The notes under the pieces are model-generated. The model saw only the letters and a program-made list of their open reading frames with translations, was not told the DNA's origin and made no database searches. Below, piece after piece: positions 45,735 to 57,600 of a DNA stretch of 64,000 nt; position 1 is the first letter of the stretch, and every line of letters begins with the position of its first letter. The stretch spans positions 172,728,995 to 172,792,994 of the forward strand of contig NW_024609835.1 of assembly GCF_016920785.2 (NCBI RefSeq), given 5' to 3'. Source of the stretch: Ixodes scapularis. Lineage: Eukaryota; Arthropoda; Arachnida; Ixodida; Ixodidae. A program made the position numbers and the translations under genes.

Positions 45735-45909
45735 CCACTGAGCACATACACAAGCACAGGAAATAAAACTCGGTTCCAAGTACAAGCGAAGAATCCGGGT
45801 GGAAAGCCCTGAATGCCAAACGATATGCGTCGGGCGACGGCGACTGACTGCGGTTGCGCTCCTTCGACGTCTGCATCGCTGCGGCGGGTGGTCGTAGCTA
45901 GTCGTAACA

Positions 45910-47047
45910 GATCGTGTCAGCTCTGTTGCTCGTACCGCAACACTAGAGCCGCGTAATATTCTTGCTGCTGAAGTTTATAAGCCTACGTTTGTGGCCAACC
46001 CATTTACACAAAGCCAACGCCCAGCTAACCTATCCCCCTCTTTCTCTTTCGGCGACCGGCCGCCAGGGCGGTGACATCGTCGCCGAAACTCCTTAATCGC
46101 CTACGTGGTCTGCTTTGCCATAGGGCAGCTGACCGCTTCTACGTGCGCGAGCTCTCGCTGGAAGCGTAATCCTATTTATATAGACCTTTTCACCCTCCGC
46201 CGCATGGGCGCTGCCATCTTGGAATCACGTGATGCGGCCGCCATTAGGTTGCTTCAACTTGTTGCTCCGCTCTCCCGTCTGCTCCTTGGCGGATGCGTTG
46301 AATTTGTGTTTTTCGTCGCGTTTCACCGCGTCTGTTGCCTTACTCCGTAAAGTGTCTTTCGATGCTTATACTTACCATCCAATTGCATTACATCATTGTG
46401 CGCGCAACTTCTGTAGTTGATTTTGTAACACGTGTTGAATATATTTTTTTTTTACCGTCGGCGTGCGGGATACGGGTGAAAAGATTTTATAGGAACAGGA
46501 ATCAGCGTTAGCACTTGCGCACATTGAATACATATATGACCTGAAGAGAGCCTCGAGGGTTCAAACACCAATAACTTATGAGAACTGAGGTTTGGTTACT
46601 AATAAGAGCGGAACATTTGCAATAGGAAGCCCAATGTTATTATATATATGAGTGCGCATTGGCGTCAAGGAAGAAAACAAAAACACTCAGCGTAATTAGA
46701 CACTTGTTTTTCCTGAAAACGTGCTGTTTTGTAGATCCAACAGATCGAAAACAGTTTCTTTTGGTTACACTAGGAAACTAGTGGACAAGGAGCGGGAACA
46801 AACATTTAGTTTGAATATTTTCTTATGCTAGAAATAATGGTACCTTAACATTAGGCAACTTGTTTGTTCGCAATATCACACCTATTTCTGTTTTACATTC
46901 TTAATCGCGTGTGTGATATAAGCATTCGTTTTATCGGTTTATTTATGAATTTCACGGAATTGTATATTGTGCTTGGTCCCATGTCCATAGTCTTTCAGTT
47001 GCTTCTGTAATATTTTAATATAACCATGCAGTTTCAATTAATTTATT
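45910..47047. other. Unassigned DNA
   Basis: Near 46180-46250 there is a TATATAGACC and CGCTGCCATCTTGG pair resembling parts of the element at 18.8-20.6 kb. No gene. Confidence 0.3.
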
Positions 47048-47258
47048 TCAACACAAATATTTGAACTCCCCGCGTAAGAAACTGCCACAGACAGCTTGAT
47101 AGTGCTTATGATTCATAAAATGTGACGCCGAAAAGAATCCTTCAGCATGAAAATCACCCGAGTGCAGCCGGTTGTCGACTTCGAATAGGTAGTTACTTTC
47201 AGTAGATGGCGACGACAAAATGTGCAAAGCGCATCGTTTGAAATCAGTGAACAGCTTT
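47048..47258 (-). CDS. Possible last exon, unknown
   Basis: Minus strand: acceptor ccctttgtag, then an open frame ending FLRGEFKYLC-stop (47048-47050), followed directly by AATAAA (47042-47047). Residues look protein-like (SNYLFEVDNRLHSGDFHAEG). Upstream exons are not found. The opposite strand is also open, which lowers confidence. Confidence 0.27.
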
Positions 47259-48257
47259 CTACAAAGGGCCATTGGACGGGTGGCGCCTGGCGTTCGACTT
47301 CAGCCAAACTTATCGGAGATCATTTCTTTTGCGCTCTTCAGTTTCATTCGGCAAATTTTATGGAAGAGGAATATCAGACTTTATTTGAGGTCTGGCATTC
47401 ACTTATTTTACCATTCTCATACCTTGAGAACGTCGTAAGCAAATGTCCATATAACAAAAAGTTCATAAGGCCAATAATTTGAAATGCTGTAAATGAGTAC
47501 TTTAGTTAAAGAAATTTCCTAGTCAGCCTATCAAAATATTTCTCGAGCGCTTAATTTCTTTAAATAAGACAGGCCGAAACAATATCACTTTTTGTATAGT
47601 ATCTACGTGATTATATTAAACTTTTCTAGTCATTATAAAAGACGTTTCCAGTCTCTAAGTTAGAAAAGGCTGGTGTACGGAAACCAAACATCGAACAGTA
47701 AACTTGTCAGTTCATCTGTTTTTGGTGATTCAGCAGATTGTTAATCATGTTGTCGACCTGATTTTTCACTAAGCACTGATGCAATATAGTCTGTTGCAAT
47801 ATAAGATGATCAGTTCAATATCTGACTTGAGCGCTAGCTATCTACTTTCCCTACCACTCGGTGCACGCACAGCCAAAGCACGGTGGTAGGCAACGAGCGC
47901 ACGCTGCGGGCGGAGCTTGTCCTGCTTTTAATTTTTTTTTCTCCTTGAAATTATTGTGCGCGGGTACGGCCGTGTACGATTGTAATCCCCCCTGTGCATC
48001 AGCGCAGTTGTTTCACCGCCGAACCTGGCCGAAATTAGTGATGGACGGAATCAGACGCATATAGTGTTAGTAAAAAAAGATCGCAATTTAGGCTCGAAAC
48101 CCCTTCGTGCTTTGCCAAGTGGCTCAATACTATTGTTTCACTCGCTGTGTGCTTCTAGAAAGAAATTCATATCGCAAAATTTATCGAAAGTGGCATGAAA
48201 CAGCATCACAATCGCGTGTACGTTGAAACCCAAACCGACCAAATCGAAGCAACCTAA
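47259..48257. other. Unassigned DNA
   Basis: A/T-rich; no exon supported. Confidence 0.3.
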
Positions 48258-51200
48258 TGGATGGATGGATGGATGGATGAATACGGCTGAGCCCTTTGGA
48301 TCGGGCGGTAGCTTACGCCAACTAGCCATTTTGTTTTACCATTTAAGCTTAGAATATTTAAATGTGAAATCTATATTCACTCCGCAGTGCAAAGAAAGTG
48401 AGGCTATGAAACCCCCTTGCTATCAGTGAATAAGAAAATACCTAGTTTTCTCTCGATTTCTGCCACCATTCACTTAATCTTTGCTTGGTAATCTCTACAG
48501 TCTTGAAATCCACTCTCCCTTCGCTGTCTCTAAAACCCAATGACTTTATTAAATCTATGTTGTCTTCGGTAGGCATAGGGTGAAGCCCTTTACAGTAGAG
48601 TATCAAGTGCTCAGCCGTCTCGTCCTCCTCTCCACAAGCAGTGCACACTGTATCAATTTCCTGGTACTTCTCTCTGTATGTTCTGGTTCGCTGAACACCC
48701 GTTCTTGCCTCAAACAGCAATGAGCTTCCCCTAGAATTGTCATAAATGCTTTCTTTGGCAATAACTCTTTTGTTTAATCTATAGCTTTCCAGAGCCGTCT
48801 TTGTCTGCATTCCCTCTAGCCACCGATCTCTTTCTGTGGCCTTAACTTTCTTCTTAACTGAGACTTGCTCTTCCGTATCCTCGCTATAGCCCAAAAACTT
48901 TCCTCTTAATTTCCTAGTGCGCTGTCTCCACTTTGTGTCTACACTCCTCATGTATAAATACCTGAAAACCTTTCGTGCCCATTGCTCCCCGTCCATTTGC
49001 CTCAACCTATCCTCAAATTCTACCTTGCTCACCGCTTCCCTGCTCTCAAATGATGCCCATCCCATGTCTCCTTGTACTCCCTGGTTTGGCGTTTTGCAAT
49101 GTGCCCCCAAAGCCAGTCTACCTACTCCGTGCTGTTTTATTTCTAGTCTCGCATGCACTTCGGATTTCATGCATAGCACTGCGTTTCCAAAAGTCAAGCC
49201 AGGCACCATGACCCCTTTCCAAATCTCTCTCACCACCTCATACCTGTTGTAATTCCAAAGTGCTCTATTTTTCATTACAGCTGCATTTCTGTTGCCCTTA
49301 CCTATTATATACTTTTCATGGTCTCTGAGATATTCTGCACCATCACATATCCATACTCCTAGATACTTGTATTTACTAGCTCTCTCAACTGTAATATTCT
49401 GTATCTTCAGCCTCTCAACTTCATCCTCGTTAAAAATCATGACTGCCGATTTTTCGCTACTGAATTCTAAACCTAATTCCTCTCCTTCCCTACCACAGAT
49501 GCTCATTAATTCCTGCAACTCTGTCCTGTTGTTAGCCATTAGTACAATATCATCCGCATACATCAATCCCGGTAAGGATTGCTGAATTTTTTGGCCTAGC
49601 TTACTGTAAGAAAGGTTGAACCCAAGCCCACTCTTCTCTAGTCTATCCTCCAATCCTCTCAGATACAACATAAACAGCAAAGGCGATAACGGGCACCCCT
49701 GCCTAAGGCCTCGTCTTATCTCTATTTTCCCTGTCGCCTTTCCTTCCCATGTTATAATCACCTTGTTATCTTTGTAAATGTTCCTTAATAGTGCTGTTAG
49801 TCCTTCATCTAGGTTTAAGTTCTCCATTATGTCCCACAGGTTTCTTTGGTTCACATTGTCATAGGCACCCTTGATATCCAGAAATGCCAGCCAGAGCTGT
49901 CTGTTTTCTTTTTGCGCTATTTCTATACACTGTGTTAGAGAAAATAAATTGTCCTCCAACCTTCTTTGTTTTCGAAACCCGTTCTGTAACTCGCCCAGTA
50001 TGCCCTCGCAATCTACCCATTCCTCCAGTCTGTTCTTTATAATCTGCATTACCAACCTGTAAATAACCGGTGTCACGGTTATAGGACGATAATTCCTAAT
50101 ATCAGACTTATCTCCCTTTCCCTTATATATCATACTCACCCTACTAAGCCTCCATTCATCTGGAATATTTCCCTTTGTTATCATGGTACTCACTACCTCC
50201 CTTAGTTTTGCCTTATAGATTTAGGACCCAAATTCTTCACCAGCTTGATAGGGATACCATCTGTGCCTGTCGACGTGACACTAGGGACTCTTCGTTCCGC
50301 CTTTTCCCATTCTCTTTGTCCAAAATCCGCGATGTTACAAACTGGACTGCTACTTCCTTCGGTTCTCCTATCTTCCACATGTACCCGTTCCCGAAATTTC
50401 TCCTCCATCACTGCTCCTATATATTGTATCGCATCATCTCCCTCTAATTGATCTCCCTGATGCGAGAGTATGAACTTCTGTCTAGCTTGCGTTGTTTCAC
50501 CGAGTGAGTTCAAGTGCTCCCAAAACTTCTTGGCAGCGTTTCTATCTTTCTTACTTACATTACTCATCCATTCCTCACCCTTTCTCTGAATTTTCGCATT
50601 GATCAAACTGGATGCCTCTCGGCGACATGTTATAAAATTGTCCCATTTTCTTTTTACTTCCGTTTCGGACTCCCCACTACGCTTGGAATACCTGTGTTCT
50701 CTAGAGGCTTCCTGACGTTCTTGTATCGCTTGCTTCACTTCTTTGTCCCACCAACTTTTTGGTCTATGTCCTTGCTTCCCCTTTCGTTTACTCTTAACTT
50801 TGTCTAGTTCTAGAGCAAAAAGCCTAGTTAGGCTCTCATAGGTCCAATCTGTATGCCGTTGCCCTGAAACTGCTGCCTCTATTCTTTCAACAACTATTTC
50901 CAACTCTTTGTCGCTGCAGAAAGTTTGCTTTGAATTATGTTGTCTAGTTTCAGCATTTACTTCTCTGGCAAAATTCAGCTTAATACGTTTGTGATCACTA
51001 CCAAGACTTTTGGAACCTTCTTCATCTATTTTCATTACTTGTAACTTACCATATATTTTGTGTGACATGAGTACGTAATCTATAGTTGAATGCAGATTGC
51101 CAGTTTCCCAAGTTATGTGCCCGTCACACTTCTGACTGGTATTACATAAAACTAAGTCATGTTTTTCCACCAGTTCTAGTAATATGCTTCCAGTTGAGTT

Positions 51201-51525
51201 CGTATACCCATCCAGACCCTCAATATGGGCATTCATGTCTCCCATAATAATTATTTCGGATCCTTCCCCTAGTTCACTAATGTCTCTTGATATGCAATCA
51301 ATCATTTTTCTGTTTTCCTTTTTAGCACTTGTCCCTGTCCATAAGTAAACCACTCCAAGGACTGTTGATTCCCCAGCGACTTTTCCTTTCAGCCACAAAT
51401 GTTCGGCGCACTCCTTTCTGATCCTTTGAAAGTTCATATTCTTCTTCATAAATGCTCCAATTCCACCTCCCTTCCTCGTTCCCTCCATTCTGTTGCATTC
51501 TTCCCACACATAGTGTTCGGCGCCA
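48258..51525 (-). mobile_element. EN-RT LINE, 5' truncated
   Basis: Minus-strand order: endonuclease, reverse transcriptase, zinc knuckle, short 3' UTR (about 48260-48441), then a CATC-repeat tail (48258-48279). The 5' edge is inside the endonuclease, next to a palindrome GGCGCACTCGGCG / CGCCGAGTGCGCC (about 51533-51570) that may be the target or host flank. The clade is uncertain. Confidence 0.88.
48442..51520 (-). pseudogene. LINE endonuclease-reverse transcriptase, split by a frameshift
   Basis: Two minus-strand frames (about 51520-50202 and 50193-48442) together span about 1,020 codons. The first has apurinic-type endonuclease motifs IIIMGDMNAH, HSTIDYVLMS and SLGSDHKRIK. The second has RT motifs NYRPITVTP, WLAFLDIKGAYDNV, GLRQGCPLSPLL and MYADD (residues about 212-215 of its frame). 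Near its C-terminus it has a CTACG...HLILYC zinc knuckle. The frames meet near 50215, where a 1-bp change shifts phase, so the ancestor had one continuous frame. The endonuclease N-terminus is missing. Otherwise very well kept, so it inserted fairly recently. Confidence 0.9.
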
Positions 51526-51966
51526 TTGTGTGGCGCACTCGGCGCCACACAATGACGCCGAGTGCGCCAGCGCACTCTACCCGCCGGTCAGGCAACTACT
51601 GAAATGAAAAGGTGCTCATCCGTGTGTACTGTAGCGAATATTTCAGGCCCAACATATCAATAGTTTATTGTTATCAACCAGGAAAACGCAATATCTGTAA
51701 ACACCCCCCGACAAAGAAAGAAAACGAGAGCTCGCCGTTCGCTTTGACCAACGTTGGCTTTGACCAATAGACCGATCTCACCAACCGTCAAGAGCGTGCG
51801 TGACGCAGCCATAATTGTACTTCACAGGAGGCAGCGGTAGTGCACGAGACGGCTCGTCTTGTGCACTACCATGGCGTTTACCCTCGTGCGGAAAGATCAC
51901 AGTTCCCGCAATTCATTGCGACAGAGGAGGCATTGCGAAACTGGCGATGAGGTCGGTCTATTATCC
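51526..51966. other. Unassigned DNA with a 15-bp-stem hairpin
   Basis: GGTAGTGCACGAGAC (51836-51850), loop GGCTC, GTCTTGTGCACTACC (51856-51870), one mismatch. No gene. Confidence 0.6.
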
Positions 51967-52189
51967 CAAGCCCGGTTCACAAATCTGCGTTTTGAGCGAC
52001 AGAAACGACAAAAACAACACGAACGACATGACAAAGGGGACGATTATGTTCGTATTACAGAGCGTGGCAGATAATGCAATGAGCAGCTTTGTCAAGCAAT
52101 CATGTGTCACGGTTGTCCCGGTGTCATGTCGTTCGTGTCGTTTCTGTCTTTCCTGTAGCTCGGAAGGCAGATGTGTGAACCGGCCTTTA
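51967..52189. mobile_element. MITE with GGTTCACA ends, about 66-bp inverted repeats
   Basis: Left CAAGCCCGGTTCACAAATC...AGAAACGACA..ACACGAACGACATGAC; right end is its inverse (GTCATGTCGTTCGTGT...GTGTGAACCGGCCTTTA). TTA follows on the right; the left flank does not match. Same end family as the MITEs at 10.3 and 25.7 kb. Confidence 0.75.
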
Positions 52190-53466
52190 CGAGCCTACTC
52201 TGATGGTACGCTTGAACGTCACGGAAAATCGGTCTCCTCGCCTTTTCGAGGTGTCGCCACGGGTACGAATACTGGCGGGGTATTAAGTGATTTGTTCGGC
52301 ACACAAGCGTCACTACAGGTTATGACTCTGTCAACATTGCCTGAATCCTATTCTAATTGTAAAATAAAATATCGAAGGTGTCTTCCCGGGCACAATGTCC
52401 GCCCATATCAAAATCGAACTTGGCGGTATTTTAAAGGCAATATTTAGCATTATTTCGCGCATTAAGTTCCCGGAAATTAGCAGCACATTCGGGAAATTGA
52501 AGTTGAGTGTTTTTTTGTTTTTTTTTCATAACTCGCGGAAATGATGACAAACGGTTTCTCCGGACATTTAGTTGCAAATTCACAAGATATATTATAATTT
52601 ATGTTGCATAATTATCAAATTCGCGGCCTTTCTGTAACCATCGGTTCGAGACAGATTCTCTGTCGCTCGGTTAACAAGTGTTCATTCAACGCAGTAGCGC
52701 ACTTCAACGAACCGCTGATCAATCTCGCCGTCCGCTACACCATTGTAAAAATTCATTACGGGCTTGAATCATCGCGATATGTGTCATATGCCTTCCAACG
52801 ATAAGAAGTGTTTCAGAATTGAATTGTAAAAAGTTGGTTATCAGATATATCATTTTTGTTTTACAAGAAATTCTTGCCTCACTCTGAGCACCTATGCATT
52901 CGACCATAACAACGTAAAAAAAGAAACATGAATAAACAACGGCCAAGGGGAGCACAGCGTCACGCACGAGGCCCGGGCAATTGGCGCCTCGGAGTCGCGT
53001 CCAGCCGGCGCGCCGGCAACCCGGCCGTGGCCGTGGGGCAGGCGCCGCGACGTTGCGGCCACTGCGCGCCTCCGTCAGCGAAGGCACACGGCACACGGCG
53101 AATTCTGCGAATCCCGATGAGCCAGTAGATTTATTGGAGTGAAGCACGTGACAGCGTCTCACAGGCGTCCATTCTAGATACTCTAACTCACAGGCGTCCA
53201 TTCTAGACGCTCTAATTCCCCACTCAGTCGTAGCTTCCACAGTTTGCTAAGTGTGCCCATAGGCAACCAGCAATGCAGCTTGGCACTACACGTTGCGTCA
53301 TCTAGCGACTGAAAAATAAAACAAATTGGGTAGACCAAGACGGCCCGGGTCGCGAGGACTGCGGGCGGCCGCATTTAGAAACCACGTGTAAACGTGGCAT
53401 TTTGGATCGGCGTGAGCCTTTTGGGAACTGTTTTTTCATAAAATTAAGTCTCAACTTCACGTCTCT
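52190..53466. other. Unassigned DNA
   Basis: A 28-bp direct duplication around CAGGCGTCCATTCTAGA (53162-53216). No supported gene. Confidence 0.35.
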
Positions 53467-53656
53467 ATGACCTTTCCGGGTTCCTGTGACATCTCCCCTA
53501 AGCCTAGAGTTTTCCCCAAAAATAAACGCCGCTACTGCTGCGTGAAAGACTGCCAGGGTCGTGCAGGTGACCCAAGCGTCAGACTTTACCGCTTCCCTTT
53601 AAGACCTTGGGAAGCGACACGGCGACAAAGTGGATTACTGGAGTGCGATGCATCAA
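53467..53656 (+). CDS. THAP-type zinc-finger exon
   Basis: ATG at 53467. The relevant part is RRYCCVKDCQGRAGD followed by SVRLYRFPLRPWEATRRQ: C-x3-C, then the aromatic/Phe-Pro segment typical of the first half of a THAP domain (family knowledge). The exon ends at A|GTAAGT (53656, phase 1). The second Cys and His must be in a later exon, which I could not locate in the next 2 kb. Such exons occur in host DNA-binding proteins and in P-type transposons; no TIRs were seen around this one. Confidence 0.5.
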
Positions 53657-53914
53657 GTAAGTAAATTTTACATTAATTGTTGAAGTGATCGAAAATAGAT
53701 GTGCAGGCTTGGAAAGTGGTCTGACAGACTCCTTGTGCAAAATAACGCATTTATACTAGTTGTTTTACGAGTCTCTGAGACAACCATTTAGAGAAATACA
53801 GTAGGAAAAATTGGGCCGATTGTTGCTTCGCTTTGACGTCGAGAATCAGGCGATCAGGTCTTCAAGCGAGATGCCCTTCGACCTGTTCCCGGCACTCGTA
53901 GTTGTAGGCGTGCA

Positions 53915-53962
53915 TTTGGTTGCGACCGCGCGCGCCGTTCGGCACGCGCGGTTGCAACCAAA
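53915..53962. repeat. GC hairpin, 18-bp arms
   Basis: TTTGGTTGCGACCGCGCG (53915-53932) against CGCGCGGTTGCAACCAAA (53945-53962), one mismatch, 12-nt loop. Confidence 0.8.
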
Positions 53963-54208
53963 ACCTTTTAAGCATGCAAGTTTTTAAATAGTGGATTTTC
54001 GTAGAACAAATTTTTGTTTGTTTCGGCTACCAAATTTAATGCTGAGTCTGGTAACAAATGTGACGGCGTGCGGAAAACAGGATGCTCACTTTTTTTCTGG
54101 GAAAAGCTCATGCGAAGCGTAAATGTCCTTCTCATATCCTGTCGCCAGACTTGTGCACTGTTCTCTAGCACGGAGAGTTTGGTTCTAATTACCCACATTT
54201 TATTCTAG

Positions 54209-54690
54209 TGTCGTGGGGGCGCCGGGAGAAGAAAAGGACGGTCGAGCGAGGCGCGAGCGGGGTCCAGCCGGCGAGGAAAGAGGAAGAGCGTGCTGCACGA
54301 GGCTGGGGCCGGGCAGGAACGATAGAGCCGTTCTGGCTGGTCCGGCCCCTGTCGGTCCCAGGAGCGTTCCACCAGCGAGCTTCGGATCAGGACCGGCGGA
54401 AACGGCGAGCCTGGCCTTATCGGCCTAGTCCATGACGGTCCAGGAGTGGTTCTGCAGCGAAACTCTAGCTGTGATAGCCCGGAACAGCTAGCGTACGCAG
54501 TGCGTGGGAAGGACGATCCGCAGGCGTGGACACGGACTCCGACTGCCAGCTATGAACGACGGGCGACAACTAGGGTCGGCGGGTCCGGACTGCCGGCTCT
54601 CGAAGACGGGCAACCGGGAAGTACAGTAAACCTATTCGCTGCCTTCTCGTTGCGTTGTGTCACTTCCTGGGAGACGAGCGAATCACAGAC
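54209..54690 (+). repeat. Likely solo LTR (Ty3-like)
   Basis: Begins TGTCGTGGGGGCGCCGGG after an A/T-rich flank. Purine-rich and GC-rich, then GTAAACCTATTCG and a T/G-rich tail with TCACTTCCTGG, like an LTR polyadenylation region. No internal coding follows. Boundaries are approximate. Confidence 0.4.
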
Positions 54691-55779
54691 CGATCGGGCG
54701 GCGATTATTATAGAGCGACGCCGCAAGCGCACGAAGACAGTTCAAACAGGTGTCCAAATGACAGCTTCAGATTATGCTCTCAACACTTGGACCTATCAAG
54801 GCTCCCAATGGTCTTAAAAAATCGCATAAAATAAAAAGGGACATGGCGCGCACGTGCACACGGGGACTGCTGAAATCGGGTTCGCCGCCGCTTGCCACGG
54901 CCCGACGGGCAGACTAGCCACTGGCCGACCCATTAAGAGAGACCCCTCCGCTTGTGGCGCCGAATGCAGCGCTCTCGTGGCGCCGCCTGGCCATTGCCGG
55001 CTGGCTGTCCTGCACTTGCGCCATCTTGCCCCAAACAACACTTAAAAGCATGATATCGCACAATGTGAAAGACCTCACTCGAAGCTTCGATCGATCATGA
55101 CACCGCCTTTGTCGCACTTCCTGAGTGATGACTCATTGCGAAAGGTACGTTGAGGTGCGCGGAGAAATGAAATTCCGGGTGCTGATGAGGATCATGCGAG
55201 TCATTTAATTTTATTGCAGCTGTGCGAACGTTATAGTTGACGCAATCATAAAATTCTGTGCCCACTGACACCAACTTGACAACAGGAACCGAAATACACA
55301 CGAACCTTTCTATGCCACAGAGAGAGGAGCGCTAGCCGTTTGGAGCGCTTCCCCAACTCCGACGTTACCGCGCCGCCTCGAGGCGCCGTCAGTCCGTTGG
55401 CGTCTCGCAGTCTGCCGTGAAGCGAAGAGCGAACGCCGAGGAGAGACGAACGCGACCCCCCCCCCCCCCCCTTCCTCATACCCCCTCTGCCCTCTACAGC
55501 TGGTTGAGACATTGCGGAGGGCGCTGGCAAGGAGGAGCCTGCAAGAACAAGCACCCCCCCCCCCCCCCCCCCCACCCTCCTCCGCCCTCCACAGGAACCG
55601 GCGCGTTCACATGGCGAAGGAGCAGGCGAGCGACACCCAAACCAACTCTGAAGGCCCGAACCCCACGCAGTAGTTGCGAAGCGAGTCTCCTCGCTCACTA
55701 AGACGGCCCGGGAGCTCACGTGACCAATCCAGCTAAGAATATACCAGCGCTCACCGCGACTCATCCTGGCCATGGTCCT
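54691..55779. other. Unassigned DNA with C homopolymers
   Basis: C16 at 55456-55471 and C20 at 55554-55573, spaced about 100 bp apart in similar flanks (a possible tandem pair). No gene. Confidence 0.4.
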
Positions 55780-56265
55780 CAGGCTCACGCCATCACGCAG
55801 ACTAATGCGATCATGCAATCACCGGACTCATATCCACCCAAAGACTCACGTCTTGATTCAGGCTCATGCTCATGAGCCTCGAAACTCGCAATCACACTCA
55901 AGAGACCTCAAAACTCACATTTATGAGTACTTCACTTAGCGCTCAAGCTCACACTCACACTCAAGAGTTTTAAGAACTAACAATCACACTCACGGTCAAA
56001 CTCACGTTCATGAGTTCGCAGAGCTCACACTCGCACTCACACTCATTAGTTCTCAGAACTCGCGATCGCACTCGCGATCAGACTCACGCTCATCAGTTCT
56101 CAGGACTCACGCTCACACTCATACTCATAAGTTCACGTACCTCACGATCACACTCACACTCACAATCACAATTTTTCGAGACTCGAGGCCTCACTCACGA
56201 TCACCTCAAATCTGATGGTGAGCGTGAGTGATCGTGAGTGATCGCACTCATGAGTGAGAATGCCG
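55780..56265. repeat. TCAC-rich degenerate satellite, copy 2
   Basis: Units such as CTCACACTCACAATCACA and CGCTCATGAG. Near 56190-56250 the array turns into its complement (GTGAGCGTGAGTGATCGTG), forming an inverted junction. Confidence 0.78.
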
Positions 56266-57126
56266 AGGTATGTACAAAGCTAACACGGCTAACCGAACCC
56301 TCGCGACGCATAAAATGCTAGCATGGTCGCGAATGATGTCCCATGCAATCTATGTATACTTTCAAACAAACCCCGCTTTGCTGCGGCACGAATCCGTGCC
56401 GCTCAACTACCAAAAAAAGAAAAAAACACACTTGAACTAAATTTTAAGCACTTATGTAAAAACAAGTATTAAAGTACAATTAGATTTAAGAAAAAAGCAT
56501 ACCCGAGATTTTTTTATGCACTGCATTTGGAGAACTGTACACCCCTATCAAATTATTTTAAATCTTTCAATTTTCTGGTGAGAACAATAGGTTGGCACTT
56601 TCCATGCATAAGGACATTTCATATAAGCAGTGTAGAAAGCTCCAAACAAAACTTTACGACCAAAAGCATATTGTGTATATATAAAGTGGCTCTAATGGTG
56701 ATAGAGGGTACAGGTGGCAATTGTTTGTATTCTTGTATTTTTTCAACCCTCATATACAAGTATATATTGAAAATATTTTCCTTTAAAAATGATTAGAACT
56801 TTTAAAACAACCTTGTGGGTACTTTTGAAACATTGTGGAAATGAAAATCTGAAAAGGGAATCATTTTCAAGTGCTAGACTATAAAACTGTAATAATTATA
56901 GTAATTATACATTCTGAAGCCAGAAACAACCTTAAAGGCTTCCTATTGGCACCTTTGAATGTGAAACAAAGCAATAAACCTATGTCAAGACAGGGAACAA
57001 TTAACCAAAAACAACATTGTGTATACAATAAAAACATATTAAATATTGAAAACATACAACACTGGAGTCATTTTACCATTCTAAAAAAAAGTCTGAACAT
57101 AAAATATGCATAGCAATAAAAAATGA
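56266..57126. other. A/T-rich DNA, no gene seen
   Basis: Frames of 80-90 codons are low-complexity and Asn/Lys/Ile-rich; not supported. Confidence 0.35.
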
Positions 57127-57600
57127 AAGCCGTTTACAATTCCCTGTAACGCCGGTTAGAGCGCAGCTCTTGAGGAGGAGGATGGAAGCGTACTGAGGGA
57201 TAAGTGACTCCTTGAGGTCACGTCGTGCGACCTCAGGGAGTCACCTGGGGGTCATGTGACCTCAAGGGGTCACGTGACCCCCTGAGATCGCGGGGGAAGG
57301 GGTCACGTACCACCCCCCCGGAATCACGTGACCTCAGGGGGTCACGTGACCTCGGGGGTGGTCATGTGATTTCAGGGGGGTCACGTGACCGCAGGGGGTC
57401 ACGTGACCGCAGGGGGGTCACGTGACCGCAGGGGGGTCATGTGACTTCAGGGGGTCACATGGCCTAGGGGGTCACGAGAGCTCAGTGGGTCACGTGACCT
57501 CGGGGGGGGGGGGGGGGGGTCACGTGACCTCGTGGTTACGCCGACGGTGACGCCGACGCCGCTCAAGCTGGAAACGGGCTCCTAAGAGCTGCGCTCTCAA
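57127..57600 (+). repeat. Module C: third palindrome-rich repeat
   Basis: Starts AAGCCGTTTACAATTCCCTG and GAGCGCAGCTCTTGAGG; ends GCTCAAGCTGGAAACGGGCT, CCTAAGAGCTGCGCTCTCAA. It has eight exact CACGTG sites and several one-base variants at about 17-21 bp spacing, and a G18 run (57502-57519). It has no TGACGTCA array and stands alone, so the module moves independently of Harbinger exons. Confidence 0.85.

Larger units (their letters stand above)
44404..45909. repeat. Second inverted duplication, about 235-bp arms
   Basis: 44404-44640 (plus) and 45680-45909 (minus) align from CGACTAGCTACGACCAC through GTCAGTCGCCGTC and CTTGTACTTGGAACC to GAGCAGTTCTTCAG. The spacer is about 1 kb and contains a minus-strand exon candidate. 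Confidence 0.7.
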
